From contig WJIL01000103.1 in assembly GCA_014730275.1 (NCBI GenBank), positions 1 through 64,000 on the forward strand: a DNA stretch of 64,000 nucleotides. Direction: 5' to 3'. Of this stretch, positions 42,401-51,703 are shown in pieces (position 1 is the stretch's first letter; every line of letters starts with the position of its first letter). The stretch is from Candidatus Lokiarchaeota archaeon. Its GTDB lineage: Archaea; Asgardarchaeota; Thorarchaeia; Thorarchaeales; Thorarchaeaceae. Below the pieces are notes generated by a model. That model was not told the DNA's origin. It did no database searches and saw nothing but the letters and a program-made list of their open reading frames with translations. A program made the translations under genes and the position numbers.

Positions 42401-45316
42401 CGGGTCGATGACAAGGGAGTAGTTACCATCACCATAGTCTGTAACTGATGAAATTTCGAGGTCTGCAGGTGGGCTTTCAGGGGTAATAGTAGCCCCAGAT
42501 ACTCCTGTTCCTGATTCATCTTCAAAAGACAAGCCAAGAACGAATTGATCATATATGGAGATTGTTTCACTAGTAACGTTGAGCGTCAATGTTGTGGGAA
42601 CTTCTGTTACGGTGAGCGTGAATGTACCATACTGGGTCTCATGATTCGTCTTGGTAGCCTTAATCACAATGGTGTACGTTGTCGTATTTGACGCGGTAAA
42701 GAGAATGGAGTAGTATCCGTCTCCGACATCGGTTGCTAAATCATATCCAAGTCCTGTTGAAGGTTCTGCATTTTCGATACTAATGTTGGCTCCTTCCAGA
42801 CCAGAACCCGTAGAGTTCTCGTACTGAACTACATATCTGTAGTCAAGACCGTATCTCACAAAGCATGCAGTGCCATTGACCTGCGTGAGTATGGTTCCTG
42901 TTTCATTGACAATGAGTGTGAAGGAATCGGATTGAGAATGATGGAACTTCTTTGAAGATTCAACCGTGACAATATACGTTCCAGATTGCCGCCCCGTAAT
43001 TGCTACTTGATAGTCTCCGGAGCCTTGCGGTACAACAGAACCAATATCTAAACCACCTGTAGTCCCACTGTACTCAAATTCGATTGTTGCTTCCTCAATG
43101 CCTGTCCCATTCGAGAATCGATAGGACACATTCAGCGTATACGGTTCATTCATACCGCTTTCTGCGGGAACATCTTGAGGAGCATCTATTTCCATCTGAG
43201 TTGTGTATGTGGCAACAATGTGGAAGGTACAATTCGTGGTATCATAGAACGGTTTTGATGTTTGCACAAGAACTGTGAAGTTCCCCCCACCTGATAGCGA
43301 AGTATCAAAATCGCCTTCCCACCAGTTCTTAATTACATTGGGGGCAAACTGTACTGAATCTCCTGACCAGTTTCCGATTACTATCGCATCATCATCCATC
43401 AGATACTCGCCAGTGTAGCCATTTTGAAAACGAAGCACATTCGTGATAGTCTGCCCTACATCACCTTCCACGATGCCATATTCGGGGGTCAGAACGGCGA
43501 TATGGTATAGTGAGAATGATGATGACATGTAAGCGATCTCAGACCCATTTGACCATCTCATCTCGATATGCCATTCGCCTGCGGTTGTGTTCATCGCACC
43601 GAAAGCTACCGAGCTAGTGTTTAGGGATCCCTCTACTGCGGAAGAGCTCGATTCGTACCACCAAACTGAGTTATTGGGAAGATACCATGTTAGATTCACT
43701 GGGTCCGATAAAACGGGTATATCTGATACTGTTCCTATCTCAACAGATGCTCTAGTGATATTATCTGGTCTAAATTCGTTGGCTGTGATCCAACCGGACG
43801 GATCTGCATATTTCTGTGTGGTGAGTGATTTTCCATAGTTTGGCGATTCAAGCCTAACCTCCCACCATCCTAGGGAGGAAAGGAGTGGAGTAGGAATGTG
43901 GAGTTTGCCTTGGGTTATCGTGCATCCTACGGTTACATCACTAAGGAATGGATTATAGACCGTCAGATTTTCCCAGTCGGGGGGATACCTGATTGTCACA
44001 TTGAAATCTTGGTAATCCCCCTGCGTTCCGACGTATGTATGCAAAATCAGTTCGGCACTTTGATTGTAATAGACGGTGTAACTCACCCCTGTCTCTTCTG
44101 CATTTGTTGTCCAGCTCGAATTGAGAAATCGATGTTCTAGCAAGCGTGCTTCATAACCGAATGAGATACTGACATTCGAAGTGAAAGCTATTTCTAGCTG
44201 TTCAACTGACCAATACCCGGTCTTGAGTATCGTTGCACTTCCATTTCCTAGGGAACCGGTGGCTGATGTGGTCTCGTTTCCAGCATGAAATTCGAAATTG
44301 ACTTCCTCAAAAGAGGGTGGATTGAGTCCAGTAAATGAAATATCGTCGATTTGTGTTCTTATGTAAATGGTATTGATGAAACCGTTTGATAAGCTATCAT
44401 TATTGTAATCCTCATCTGCATTCAATGCCATTGTCTCATCTATTACGATGCCAACAGCAAACTCCAGGGTATTTCCTGGATTCCCAATGTTGACAGGAAC
44501 ATCACCTGTTTCTATCCATACATTTCTCTGAGTGAGATTTGGAAGGCTCTGACTCCATACAGAAGACCCATTAACGAATACTTTCAGCGAGCAATCACCG
44601 GGATCAGTAGCCCCACCTGGCCCGTACAATGGCCCCCTTACGTACATGTATCGGAGATTTAGCGTGAAATTTTTGGTATATGGTGCATTGGTGATATTCT
44701 GTTTCCAGAGAATCTTCGTTCCTGCTTCGTGAGTGAATTGTCTTCCACTTGGCCCCACCTTTCTTCCCTGGTTTTCAACTATCACAAATCCATCATCGTC
44801 ATAACCAGCGATTTGTTCTTGTTCGGTATTTGTTGTTGTTCTATCGGCCCTCCATCCATAAGGATAGTATATTGGTGTATCATTCACTATCACGTATTCT
44901 CCCGGAATCCCGTCATCGAAGGTACCATTTACTGCATACCTTCTTTCTAAATTCCAGATATCAGTCCTTGCTTCACTAGCTAGCCAACCATTCGTAGTGT
45001 CAATACCTAGGGTAGTATTCGTATTCAAGTTGGTGTCTGTCCTTGCATTTGTGAACCCTGTTGAAATGAAACCAGATTGCTCAACATCTGCAGGATTGAG
45101 AATTCCTTCCAAGGTTGAATCGGACAAAATGTTGGTTCTTGGAGGCATTGAGATATTTTCGCTATCTTGTCTTGTAATCTCGTCAAATTCTTTAGCTCTT
45201 GACCTTGAAACATTCGCTACATCATTCATGTGAAATCCGCGATTATAGCTATCAGTTACGCACAATGATAGAACAACTAGGAATCCTATGACAACGAATC
45301 TCCGTGATGGGCACAA
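39422..45316 (-). CDS. Giant Ig-repeat surface receptor with cytoplasmic longin-like tail
   Basis: Encodes 1964 residues. The start TTG 45314-45316 has GAGGAGG 11 bases upstream and gives a signal/anchor segment (FVVIGFLVVLSLCVT) that aligns with the paralogue at 45576-50276. The N-terminal 650 residues include GILNPADVEQSGFISTGF and several beta-sandwich segments. Then come ten Ig-like modules of 95-100 residues, each ending in a phrase like SFTLIVNE or TFTLTVTE, with GDGYYSILL and GDGNYSLVI inside. A single membrane helix lies at about 1707-1729, followed by RRKKQEE. The cytoplasmic tail (about 1730-1964) contains NLLGVLILHTKSGVPLYSRI and DDTVISAFISAITQFKAEF, a longin/roadblock-like pattern, and ends with a helical segment. 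Likely a cell-surface adhesin or receptor that couples to a small GTPase (see 50516-51571). Confidence 0.85.
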   Translation of the reverse strand: MCPSRRFVVIGFLVVLSLCVTDSYNRGFHMNDVANVSRSRAKEFDEITRQDSENISMPPRTNILSDSTLEGILNPADVEQSGFISTGFTNARTDTNLNTNTTLGIDTTNGWLASEARTDIWNLERRYAVNGTFDDGIPGEYVIVNDTPIYYPYGWRADRTTTNTEQEQIAGYDDDGFVIVENQGRKVGPSGRQFTHEAGTKILWKQNITNAPYTKNFTLNLRYMYVRGPLYGPGGATDPGDCSLKVFVNGSSVWSQSLPNLTQRNVWIETGDVPVNIGNPGNTLEFAVGIVIDETMALNADEDYNNDSLSNGFINTIYIRTQIDDISFTGLNPPSFEEVNFEFHAGNETTSATGSLGNGSATILKTGYWSVEQLEIAFTSNVSISFGYEARLLEHRFLNSSWTTNAEETGVSYTVYYNQSAELILHTYVGTQGDYQDFNVTIRYPPDWENLTVYNPFLSDVTVGCTITQGKLHIPTPLLSSLGWWEVRLESPNYGKSLTTQKYADPSGWITANEFRPDNITRASVEIGTVSDIPVLSDPVNLTWYLPNNSVWWYESSSSAVEGSLNTSSVAFGAMNTTAGEWHIEMRWSNGSEIAYMSSSFSLYHIAVLTPEYGIVEGDVGQTITNVLRFQNGYTGEYLMDDDAIVIGNWSGDSVQFAPNVIKNWWEGDFDTSLSGGGNFTVLVQTSKPFYDTTNCTFHIVATYTTQMEIDAPQDVPAESGMNEPYTLNVSYRFSNGTGIEEATIEFEYSGTTGGLDIGSVVPQGSGDYQVAITGRQSGTYIVTVESSKKFHHSQSDSFTLIVNETGTILTQVNGTACFVRYGLDYRYVVQYENSTGSGLEGANISIENAEPSTGLGYDLATDVGDGYYSILFTASNTTTYTIVIKATKTNHETQYGTFTLTVTEVPTTLTLNVTSETISIYDQFVLGLSFEDESGTGVSGATITPESPPADLEISSVTDYGDGNYSLVIDPMYFGTYLLTFSASKSNYKSAVDSFSLVVDAVDTSLTRENGTAATLPFGETYNLVVRYVNSSGYGIEGAWVSIVSVTPETGLDIGITHDLGEGYYSILLNATSTDTYNTLIEANYTNHKVQYATFTLTVTEIPTSLTLNVSSVTISVEEQLILGLVFKDEFGTGVSGGTITAENPPAELDISTATDYGDGNYSLIIRPMLFGSYLLTFSASKGNYLSGYDSFSLNVDEVGTTLIRQNGTADSIRFGQSYNLVVRYVNISGYGLFSANVTVSSVSPEIGISIGTTEELDDGYYSILLTSTLADTYTIVIKASLTNHKTQFTTFSLTISEIPTSLTSSTTSNTIAFDLTQTVNLTFVDEDLNRLENATISVLNAPGGLGVSDIKELGDGVYQVILDPSEIGSYSILLRASLTNYQNSTVGFSLLAKEIPTNLEFLRSSGSAAVNFSEPFNLEMVYARTDLNQNITGANVSIALIQPYGPSFAITASGEIYNVIFDTCCTGSWTINIEVNKENHESKIREFKLTVENVDTRITDLTLQDDLLYNHTYSLDYYYLIDANRTGISEADISVSGIDSDWIQVFYQGAGLYRINLTPTSLGAHSAIFTFSKTGYVAGSSTLEFRVDEVPVSISILDELTDIAGREKTLRIRIYEKDTNRPVSNATVTYLIFGSESGLMEQGAFSEGSNGIYVAIFTMPSADNQDYHLEIRMDKPNHFMEESSGTYALTPYLSEGEIMSRFITTYVVPPSIIGVGLVVAYGAYVIYRRKKQEEISEQNRIKRIFADAQNLLGVLILHTKSGVPLYSRIIKKGLDDTVISAFISAITQFKAEFDLASPYEEWDVTPISDLIRIVATENLICAFIVLREPSDSQKEKMKLFAQEIASIWKDVYQETPSEVLDSETKRQFDELFDDILDARLLKKHRVANASTLPDQLQFVEEGTERIEADGFLLQNLVQSLATRGIEDRKAYSIIMDALENGAIEEEHTVNDGFQDLPSSPLA
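41420..42606 (-). repeat. Four extra tandem Ig-module repeats within the surface receptor gene
   Basis: Modules 3 to 6 of the receptor (each near 295 bases) consist of a two-module unit repeated twice. Module 3 and 5 share TDYGDGNYSL and FGxYLLTFSASKxNY; modules 4 and 6 share YNLVVRYVNxSGYG and GYYSILL. The paralogue at 45576-50276 lacks exactly this block, which accounts for its 398-residue shorter length. Confidence 0.75.
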
Positions 45317-45575
45317 TTCGATATTTTCCTCCTCAGAGCCAAATGATCATATACGAACGGGCTTCAATATATTCGTAATTTGACCATATAGAATTTTGTC
45401 TCGTCTATAGTTACCCTTTTTGATGTTTTTACCATTTGTGCTGTCTATCACATCTTTACTGCGAGAAGTAGTGAGTTGGAAAACAAATATCCAGATTTTT
45501 TGGAATTGCTGTAAAACTTACTCCGTCAAGAAGCACCGAGTTTGATGCTCTTTTTGGCTATGGTAGTCAACCGTT

Positions 45576-48500
45576 CTAGGAGCCTCGATATCTTTCGGGT
45601 GCGGCTCCATCCTTTTCGACTATTGCGCCTTTCTGCAAAGCTTCCATTACGACACTGAACGCCTTTCGTTCTTCAATGCCGCAGTTCACCAAACTCTGTG
45701 CCAGCTTATATAGTTCGAAACTATCTGTATCGATTCCCTCAAGCCCATCTTCAAGGCATTTGAGTTCATCGGGAAGCTGTTGCGAATCGCCTACTTTGTG
45801 AGTCTTGAGTAGTGATGCGTCAAGTATATCATCGAACAATTCGTCGAATTGCGTCCTTGTAGTCGAATCAATGACTTCCGATGGAGTTTCTCTATAGACA
45901 TCTTGCCAGACAGAGATCACCTCTCGCGTGAACATCTTCATCTTCTCTTTCTGTGCATCACTTGGTTCGCGCAAGACGATGAATGCACATATCAGATTCT
46001 TCGTGGCTATTATCCTAATCAAATCTGAAATGGGGGTTACACTCCATTCTTCGTAGGGTTGTGCCAGGTCAAATTCGGACTTGAACTGAGTAATCGCTGA
46101 TATGAACGCGGAGATTACTGTATCGTCAAGCCCTTCCTTGATGATTCTGGAGTAGACGGGAATACCGCTGTCTTTGTTGAGAATCAACACTCCAAGCAGG
46201 TTGTGAACATCTGTGAAAATCCTCTTGATACGATTCTGCTCGATGATTTCCTCTTGTCTTTTTCTTTTATATAAAATATAGCCGCGGTACACGACCAACA
46301 AACCTGCCAACATAATGGATGAGGGGAGCACGTAGGTTGTGATGACACGACTCATAAGAGCCTCTTCGCTTAGATACGGGGTCACATCAAAACTTCCAGA
46401 ATCCTGCTCCAATACATGGTACGGTTTATCCAATCTGATTTCGATACGGTAGTCTTGATTGTCTGCGGGAGGCATGGTAAATGTAGTCGAATAGATACCG
46501 TCCTCTTCTTCATTGAATGTTCCCTGTTTCCACAATCCCCTCTCTGAGCCAAACATAAGATATGTGAGTGTTGCGTTTGATACAGGGGTGTCTCTATCGA
46601 CTTCATAGACACGGATTCTAAGTGTTTTTTCTTCTCCTGCAATATCAGTTAGTTCATCAAGTACTGAAATCCCTACTGTAACTTCATCAACATGGAATTC
46701 GAGAAGTGATGTTTGAGATGCATAACCTGTTTTGGAGAAGGTGAAGATAGTAGAATGGGTGCCTAGGCTTGTTGGGGTTAAATTGATTCTGTATAATCCG
46801 TTCCCCTGATAGAATACCTCAATCCAGTCATCATCTATGCCTGCTGCTGAAACATCTGCCCCGTTGATTCCTGACCTGTTCGAGCTAATACGATAGCTGT
46901 AGTCCAAGCTGTAGGTATGACCATAGAGCAAATCCTCCTGCAAAGTCAAATCTGTAATTCTAGTTTGGATGCTCTGCACTGTTAGTTTGAATTCGCCAGT
47001 CTTGGTTTCATAGTTTCCCTTTGCTACTTCGATATTAAGTGTCCATGATCCTATCTTCGACGTATCAAACGAAATTCTATAGATGTCGCCGATTTGTTCA
47101 AGTGTGAATAAAGGACCATTTGACTGCCCGAGAGTTACACTGACATTCGCCTCGGTGATATTTTGATTCAAATCTGTCCTTGCATAAACCATTTCCAAGG
47201 CATATGTTTCGGAGTAATTAACGGAAGCCGATGCGCCATTGTCTAAGAATACCAGAGCGGTTGGAATCTCCTCAACAAGAAGACTGAAACCAACTGTTGA
47301 ATTCTGATAATTCTGCAAACTAGCTCTTAGAAGGATTGAGTATGATCCAACCTCAGTTGGATCAAGAACCACCGAGTAGTTGCCTTGACTTAGATTCTCG
47401 ATTTGCAGAACTTCGAGACCCTCGGGCAGGTTGAGTACTGATATGGTGGCACCTTCGAGGCCGTTGCTGTTCTCATCCACGAATGTGAGATTCACAGTCT
47501 GCGTTAAATCAACGGCGATTGTGCTACTGGAAGGTGAGGCTGTAAGACTTGTAGGAATTTCACTTACAGTAATGGAGAAGGTCTTGTACTGCGTCTCATG
47601 ATTTGTCAGATTTGCTTTTGCTACAATAGTATATGTATCGGAAGAGAACCCAGTCAAGAGAATGGAATAGAATCCATCTTCCAGACTGTTTGTTTCACCA
47701 ACCTCAAGACCTGAAGATGGATCGATATCGACGATAGTTACGTTGGCTCCCTCTAGCCCACCCCCGGACGAGTTCTCGTATTGAACAACATATCTGTAGC
47801 TCAAACCTAACTTGACAACATCCCCTGTCCCATTCAGCTGAATGAGATTTGTTCCAGTTTCATCGACTACCAAGGTGAAGTCCTCAGACCCCGAATAATA
47901 GAAGTTTTTTGAAGCTTCAATTGTCACAACATAAGTACCGGATTGTCTGCCAATCATCGTTACCTGATATTCCCCCGTGGATTGAGGAATCGGGGAATAA
48001 ACCTCCAAACCATCGGTAGGACCTGAATAGTCAACGTTAATGGTTGCTCCTCCAATGCCTGTATCATTTGATAGCGAGTACGATACATTGACCGTATAAT
48101 TCTCGTTCAATCCAGTTTCTGCTGGAATATCTGAAGGAGCATCAGTTTCCATTTGGGTTTGGTAAGTGGCAACAATGTAGAACGTACAGTTCACGCCATC
48201 ATAGAATGGTTTTGATGCTTGTACAAGAACCGTGAAGTTACCACCTTCCACAAGTGAAGTATCAAAATCCCCTTCCCACCAATTCTTCAGTACATTCGGA
48301 GCGAATTGAACTGAATCTCCCGACCAGTTTCCCAGTAGCGTGGCATCATCGCTCATCAAATACTCTCCTGTATACCCGTTTTGAAAGCGGAGAATACTAG
48401 TTACTGTTTGTCCAACATCTCCCTCCACAACGTTGTATTCAGCTGATAGGATGCCAATGTGAATCAGTGAGAATGAAGCTGTTGTGTAAGCCACCTCTGA

Positions 48501-50276
48501 TCCATTTATCCACTCAACTTCGATATACCACTGGCCTGCAGTAGTATTAGTTGTGCCAAAAGTTAGGGAGCTGGAGTTCAGGGATCCCTCTATTCCTGCA
48601 GTACTTGATTCAGACCACCAGATTGTACCGTTTGGAAGGTACCAAGTGAGGTTTACTGAGTCTGATATAACCGGGGTTTCCGTTTCAGTTCCAATTTCAA
48701 CAGTTGCCCTGGTAATATTTCCAGGTCTGAATTCAGTGGCCGTTATCCAATCAGAACCATCTACATATTCCTGTGAATTCAGTGATTTAGCATAGTTGGG
48801 TGACTGAAACGCAATTTTCCACCAGCCAAGCGAATCAAAAAGGGAAGTTGGAATGACAAGCATGCCTTGTGTTACTATACAGTCGGAAGTTACATCATTT
48901 AGAAAAGGGTCGTAGATTGTCTCATTCTCCCAGTCATCCGGATACCTGATTGTTACATTGAAGTTTTCATAATCGCCCCTGGTTCCCAAATATGTGTGCA
49001 ATATTAGTTCTGCACTTTGATTGGGATATACACTGTACGACACTCCCTGCTTTTCTATGCTTGTCGTCCAACTTGAGTTGAGAAATCTATGCTCCAGTAA
49101 ATCCACATTATAGCTGAATGAGATGCTTACGTTTGAAGTAAAAGTAATATCCAACTGTTCAGTTGACCAGTATTCAGACTTCTGAATTGTCCTACTTGCA
49201 TTTCCCGAGGATCCCGTAACGGCGGTAGTTTCATTACCTGCATGGAACCTGAAATCCACTTCTTCAAAATATGGGGGGCTGATTCCAGTGAATGCAATAT
49301 CATCAAGGTTCACTGTTATGTACCTTGTATTATCGAGGCCGTCCTCAGAACCATCTTGGTCATAATCTGATTCTGAATTAAGTTCAAGTTTGTCGTCGAT
49401 TAGAATGCCTATAGCAAATTCCAATGTGTCCGTTGCGTTAGGAATGTTGAAGGGGATGTCACCTGTCTCTATCCATATTTCTCTCTCACTGACGACTGTA
49501 AGCATCTGTTTCCATACGACAGAACCATTGATGAAGACATTCAGCGAACAATTTCCTCCAATATTATACTCACCCCCGGGCCGGTCTATTGGCCCTCTCA
49601 CATACCGATACCTGAAATTCAACGTGAAGTTCTCAGTATATGGCACATTGGTTATATTCTGTTCCCAACGAATCTTGGTTCCCGCGGTATGCTCGTATTT
49701 TGTCGGACTACCCGCAAGCGGTGTTCCTCGGTTTTCTACAATGGCAAATCCAGCGTCGTTATAGCCTGCAACCTGTGTGGTCTCAGTATTAGTCGTTGTT
49801 CTATTCACTCTCCAGCCATAGGGATAGTAGACCGGAGTGTCATTCTGAACTTTGTACTGTCCAGGCACTCCATCATCGAAGGTGCCGTTGACAACATATC
49901 TTCTTTCAAGATTCCAGATATCAGCTGAAGCCTTGCTAGCTACCCAGTTGTTCGCAATATCAATACCGAGTGTAGTGTTTGTATTAAAGCTGCTATCTGT
50001 TCTCGCGTTTTTAAATCCGGTCGAAATGAAACCAGATTGCTCAACATCTGCAGGATTGAGAATCCCTGTAGAACCAGAATCGGAAAGGGTATTTTCCCCC
50101 GTGGGAGTTGGAATGTCCTCCTTTTCTTTCGTGTCTCGGGAATCGAAATCCTGTAGATTTTCGTTCGTCCTATTGAATCCATCACTAAGTGGGAGATTGA
50201 GGTTACTACTATCGAATACAGATAGGGCTACAATAGCAACTACCCCCATAACAGCGAATTTCCGGAGTGTCTCCAA
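45576..50276 (-). CDS. Ig-repeat surface receptor with cytoplasmic longin-like tail, paralogue
   Basis: Encodes 1566 residues. I chose TTG 50274-50276 because GAGGAGG stands 11 bases upstream, exactly as in the paralogue, and translation gives METLRKFAVMGVVAIVALSV, which aligns with the other N-terminus; a 20-residue longer frame exists. The layout equals that of 39422-45316, but only six Ig-like modules are present. One membrane helix (about 1310-1334) precedes KRKRQEE and a tail with NLLGVLILNKDSGIPVYSRI and DDTVISAFISAITQFKSEF. The tail is the best conserved part between the paralogues, so the cytoplasmic contact is under stronger constraint than the ectodomain. AT-rich TATATATTTAG at about 50341-50352 is the likely promoter. 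Confidence 0.85.
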   Translation of the reverse strand: METLRKFAVMGVVAIVALSVFDSSNLNLPLSDGFNRTNENLQDFDSRDTKEKEDIPTPTGENTLSDSGSTGILNPADVEQSGFISTGFKNARTDSSFNTNTTLGIDIANNWVASKASADIWNLERRYVVNGTFDDGVPGQYKVQNDTPVYYPYGWRVNRTTTNTETTQVAGYNDAGFAIVENRGTPLAGSPTKYEHTAGTKIRWEQNITNVPYTENFTLNFRYRYVRGPIDRPGGEYNIGGNCSLNVFINGSVVWKQMLTVVSEREIWIETGDIPFNIPNATDTLEFAIGILIDDKLELNSESDYDQDGSEDGLDNTRYITVNLDDIAFTGISPPYFEEVDFRFHAGNETTAVTGSSGNASRTIQKSEYWSTEQLDITFTSNVSISFSYNVDLLEHRFLNSSWTTSIEKQGVSYSVYPNQSAELILHTYLGTRGDYENFNVTIRYPDDWENETIYDPFLNDVTSDCIVTQGMLVIPTSLFDSLGWWKIAFQSPNYAKSLNSQEYVDGSDWITATEFRPGNITRATVEIGTETETPVISDSVNLTWYLPNGTIWWSESSTAGIEGSLNSSSLTFGTTNTTAGQWYIEVEWINGSEVAYTTASFSLIHIGILSAEYNVVEGDVGQTVTSILRFQNGYTGEYLMSDDATLLGNWSGDSVQFAPNVLKNWWEGDFDTSLVEGGNFTVLVQASKPFYDGVNCTFYIVATYQTQMETDAPSDIPAETGLNENYTVNVSYSLSNDTGIGGATINVDYSGPTDGLEVYSPIPQSTGEYQVTMIGRQSGTYVVTIEASKNFYYSGSEDFTLVVDETGTNLIQLNGTGDVVKLGLSYRYVVQYENSSGGGLEGANVTIVDIDPSSGLEVGETNSLEDGFYSILLTGFSSDTYTIVAKANLTNHETQYKTFSITVSEIPTSLTASPSSSTIAVDLTQTVNLTFVDENSNGLEGATISVLNLPEGLEVLQIENLSQGNYSVVLDPTEVGSYSILLRASLQNYQNSTVGFSLLVEEIPTALVFLDNGASASVNYSETYALEMVYARTDLNQNITEANVSVTLGQSNGPLFTLEQIGDIYRISFDTSKIGSWTLNIEVAKGNYETKTGEFKLTVQSIQTRITDLTLQEDLLYGHTYSLDYSYRISSNRSGINGADVSAAGIDDDWIEVFYQGNGLYRINLTPTSLGTHSTIFTFSKTGYASQTSLLEFHVDEVTVGISVLDELTDIAGEEKTLRIRVYEVDRDTPVSNATLTYLMFGSERGLWKQGTFNEEEDGIYSTTFTMPPADNQDYRIEIRLDKPYHVLEQDSGSFDVTPYLSEEALMSRVITTYVLPSSIMLAGLLVVYRGYILYKRKRQEEIIEQNRIKRIFTDVHNLLGVLILNKDSGIPVYSRIIKEGLDDTVISAFISAITQFKSEFDLAQPYEEWSVTPISDLIRIIATKNLICAFIVLREPSDAQKEKMKMFTREVISVWQDVYRETPSEVIDSTTRTQFDELFDDILDASLLKTHKVGDSQQLPDELKCLEDGLEGIDTDSFELYKLAQSLVNCGIEERKAFSVVMEALQKGAIVEKDGAAPERYRGS

Positions 50277-50515
50277 TTCCGTGTCGTCCTCCTCGAGGCC
50301 AACTAACGATATCAGAACCCGATTGAATTGAAGCAAAATCTAAATATATAGTAATTTGTCTTGTATACTTCGTCGGTTTTTCGATTTCTGCTATTTGAAG
50401 AAACCAGGTTGTTTCTGTTTTCATCAAATTGAAAGACCACAAACACAATACTCCTATATACTTTCTAAACAAAATATCGACCGCGCCGCCTTTCGCAATG
50501 GAGGAGATGAGTCTA

Positions 50516-51571
50516 ATGACGGAAGGCATCCGCAGGCAGTTCAAAATATGCCTGATTGGAGACGGATACGTAGGAAAGACGTCGATAAGACGACAGTATC
50601 TGGGTTCTGGCTTCAAGGCGAGTTATCTTCCAACGTTGGGTGTAGATTTTGCCCATACAACCGTAACTTATGATGATACTAGAACTCAGCTTGTAATTTG
50701 GGATATTGCCGGTCAACCTCTTTTCAAGAGTTTACGCAAACGATATTATCAGGGTTGTAGTGGTATTATTCTCGTATATTCCGTCGTAGATCGTGTAACT
50801 TTTGATAATGCTTCGAAGTGGCTTGTTGAAGCTCATGGCTTTATCGGCGAATTACCGCCAGTCATTGTGGCGGCGAACAAAATCGATCTTCGGAATACGC
50901 GGCCGGAAAGGGAGATTGTGTCTCCTGCAGAGGGTAAGGCATTTACACAGAAGTTTAGTGAGGAGTTGGACACGGAAGCAGTATTCATTGAAACTTCAGC
51001 TTTGACAGGGGAGAACATTGACGAAGCTTTCATGAAATTGACCGAAATGATGTTTCAACAAACTGAGAAGTCTCGTAGAGCGGCGACAGCAGAAGCAACC
51101 ACATCTGGGGAAACGGAATCATCTTCTGCAGTTTCATCATCTCCAGATGCTACTGCCACTCAGCTTCCTGATTTAGACCCTGTCACTTCTTTGGTAAGAG
51201 ATTCTGAGGTTTTGAAACAGGACGAGATTGGAAAACAAATGGCCGAGCTGCTTGAGCTTCGCAAAGAACTCAGAAATGCTGAAGATGAACTGGCAAACGC
51301 TGTTTCAGACTACGAGACAAAACTCCTCACCCTTAGAAACACTGTACATGTCAAGAAGATGATGTACGAACACTTGAAGCGTCAAATCAGTGAGACAAGA
51401 GATGAATGGGCAGAAGCGTATGATGAGTACGTGGAAACGGATGAAAAGAAGAAAAAAGCGATTGAAGAGCGAAGTCAGCAAATTGAGCATCTACGAAGGG
51501 AAATTGACAAGCTTGGGAAACGGATACGAACTCGCGTTAGTGATTTGAACCTAAAGAAATTGGCAGAGTGA
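50516..51571 (+). CDS. Ras/Rab-like small GTPase with C-terminal coiled coil
   Basis: Encodes 351 residues. ATG 50516 is preceded by GGAGGAG nine bases upstream; in-frame ATGs at 50498 and 50507 are less likely. The GTPase domain (about 1-185) has all G boxes: GDGYVGKTS with Lys21, switch I Thr40 in YLPTLGVDF, WDIAGQ with Gln67, NKID (121-124) and ETSAL (159-163). A Ser/Thr/Ala-rich linker (about 186-240) leads to a long charged coiled coil (about 245-350: AELLELRKELRNAEDELANA, KKAIEERSQQIEHLRREIDK). No C-terminal Cys for lipidation is present, so membrane contact must come from partners. Divergent from the receptor gene with a 240-base shared promoter region (TATATAC near 50455). Confidence 0.9.
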   Translation: MTEGIRRQFKICLIGDGYVGKTSIRRQYLGSGFKASYLPTLGVDFAHTTVTYDDTRTQLVIWDIAGQPLFKSLRKRYYQGCSGIILVYSVVDRVTFDNASKWLVEAHGFIGELPPVIVAANKIDLRNTRPEREIVSPAEGKAFTQKFSEELDTEAVFIETSALTGENIDEAFMKLTEMMFQQTEKSRRAATAEATTSGETESSSAVSSSPDATATQLPDLDPVTSLVRDSEVLKQDEIGKQMAELLELRKELRNAEDELANAVSDYETKLLTLRNTVHVKKMMYEHLKRQISETRDEWAEAYDEYVETDEKKKKAIEERSQQIEHLRREIDKLGKRIRTRVSDLNLKKLAE

Positions 51572-51600
51572 AATGTTGACATCAATCGCGATTTCACTTG

Positions 51601-51650
51601 CCCGAGTTCCAGCAAACAGACCGAAAATAGCACTGTAGTTGCCAATTTGG
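51601..51650 (+). repeat. Dispersed repeat, copy 13 (fragment)
   Basis: CAAACAGACCGAAAATAGCA and GTAGTTGCCAATTTGGT resemble the first half of the repeat. It is the only trace beyond 25.1 kb and has the same orientation, about 30 bases behind the GTPase stop. Confidence 0.5.
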
Positions 51651-51703
51651 TTACGTTTGATTTTCAAGAGATTCATTCTAGGCGATTGGAAGTGTATTGG
51701 GGC

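Noticed and set aside
42172-42411. ORFs on the opposite strand and other frames within the giant receptor genes
   Set aside because: They are shadows of the repetitive Ig-module coding sequence.
236-51650. Reading the repeats as a CRISPR array
   Set aside because: Copies are kilobases apart, longer than CRISPR repeats and without regular spacers.
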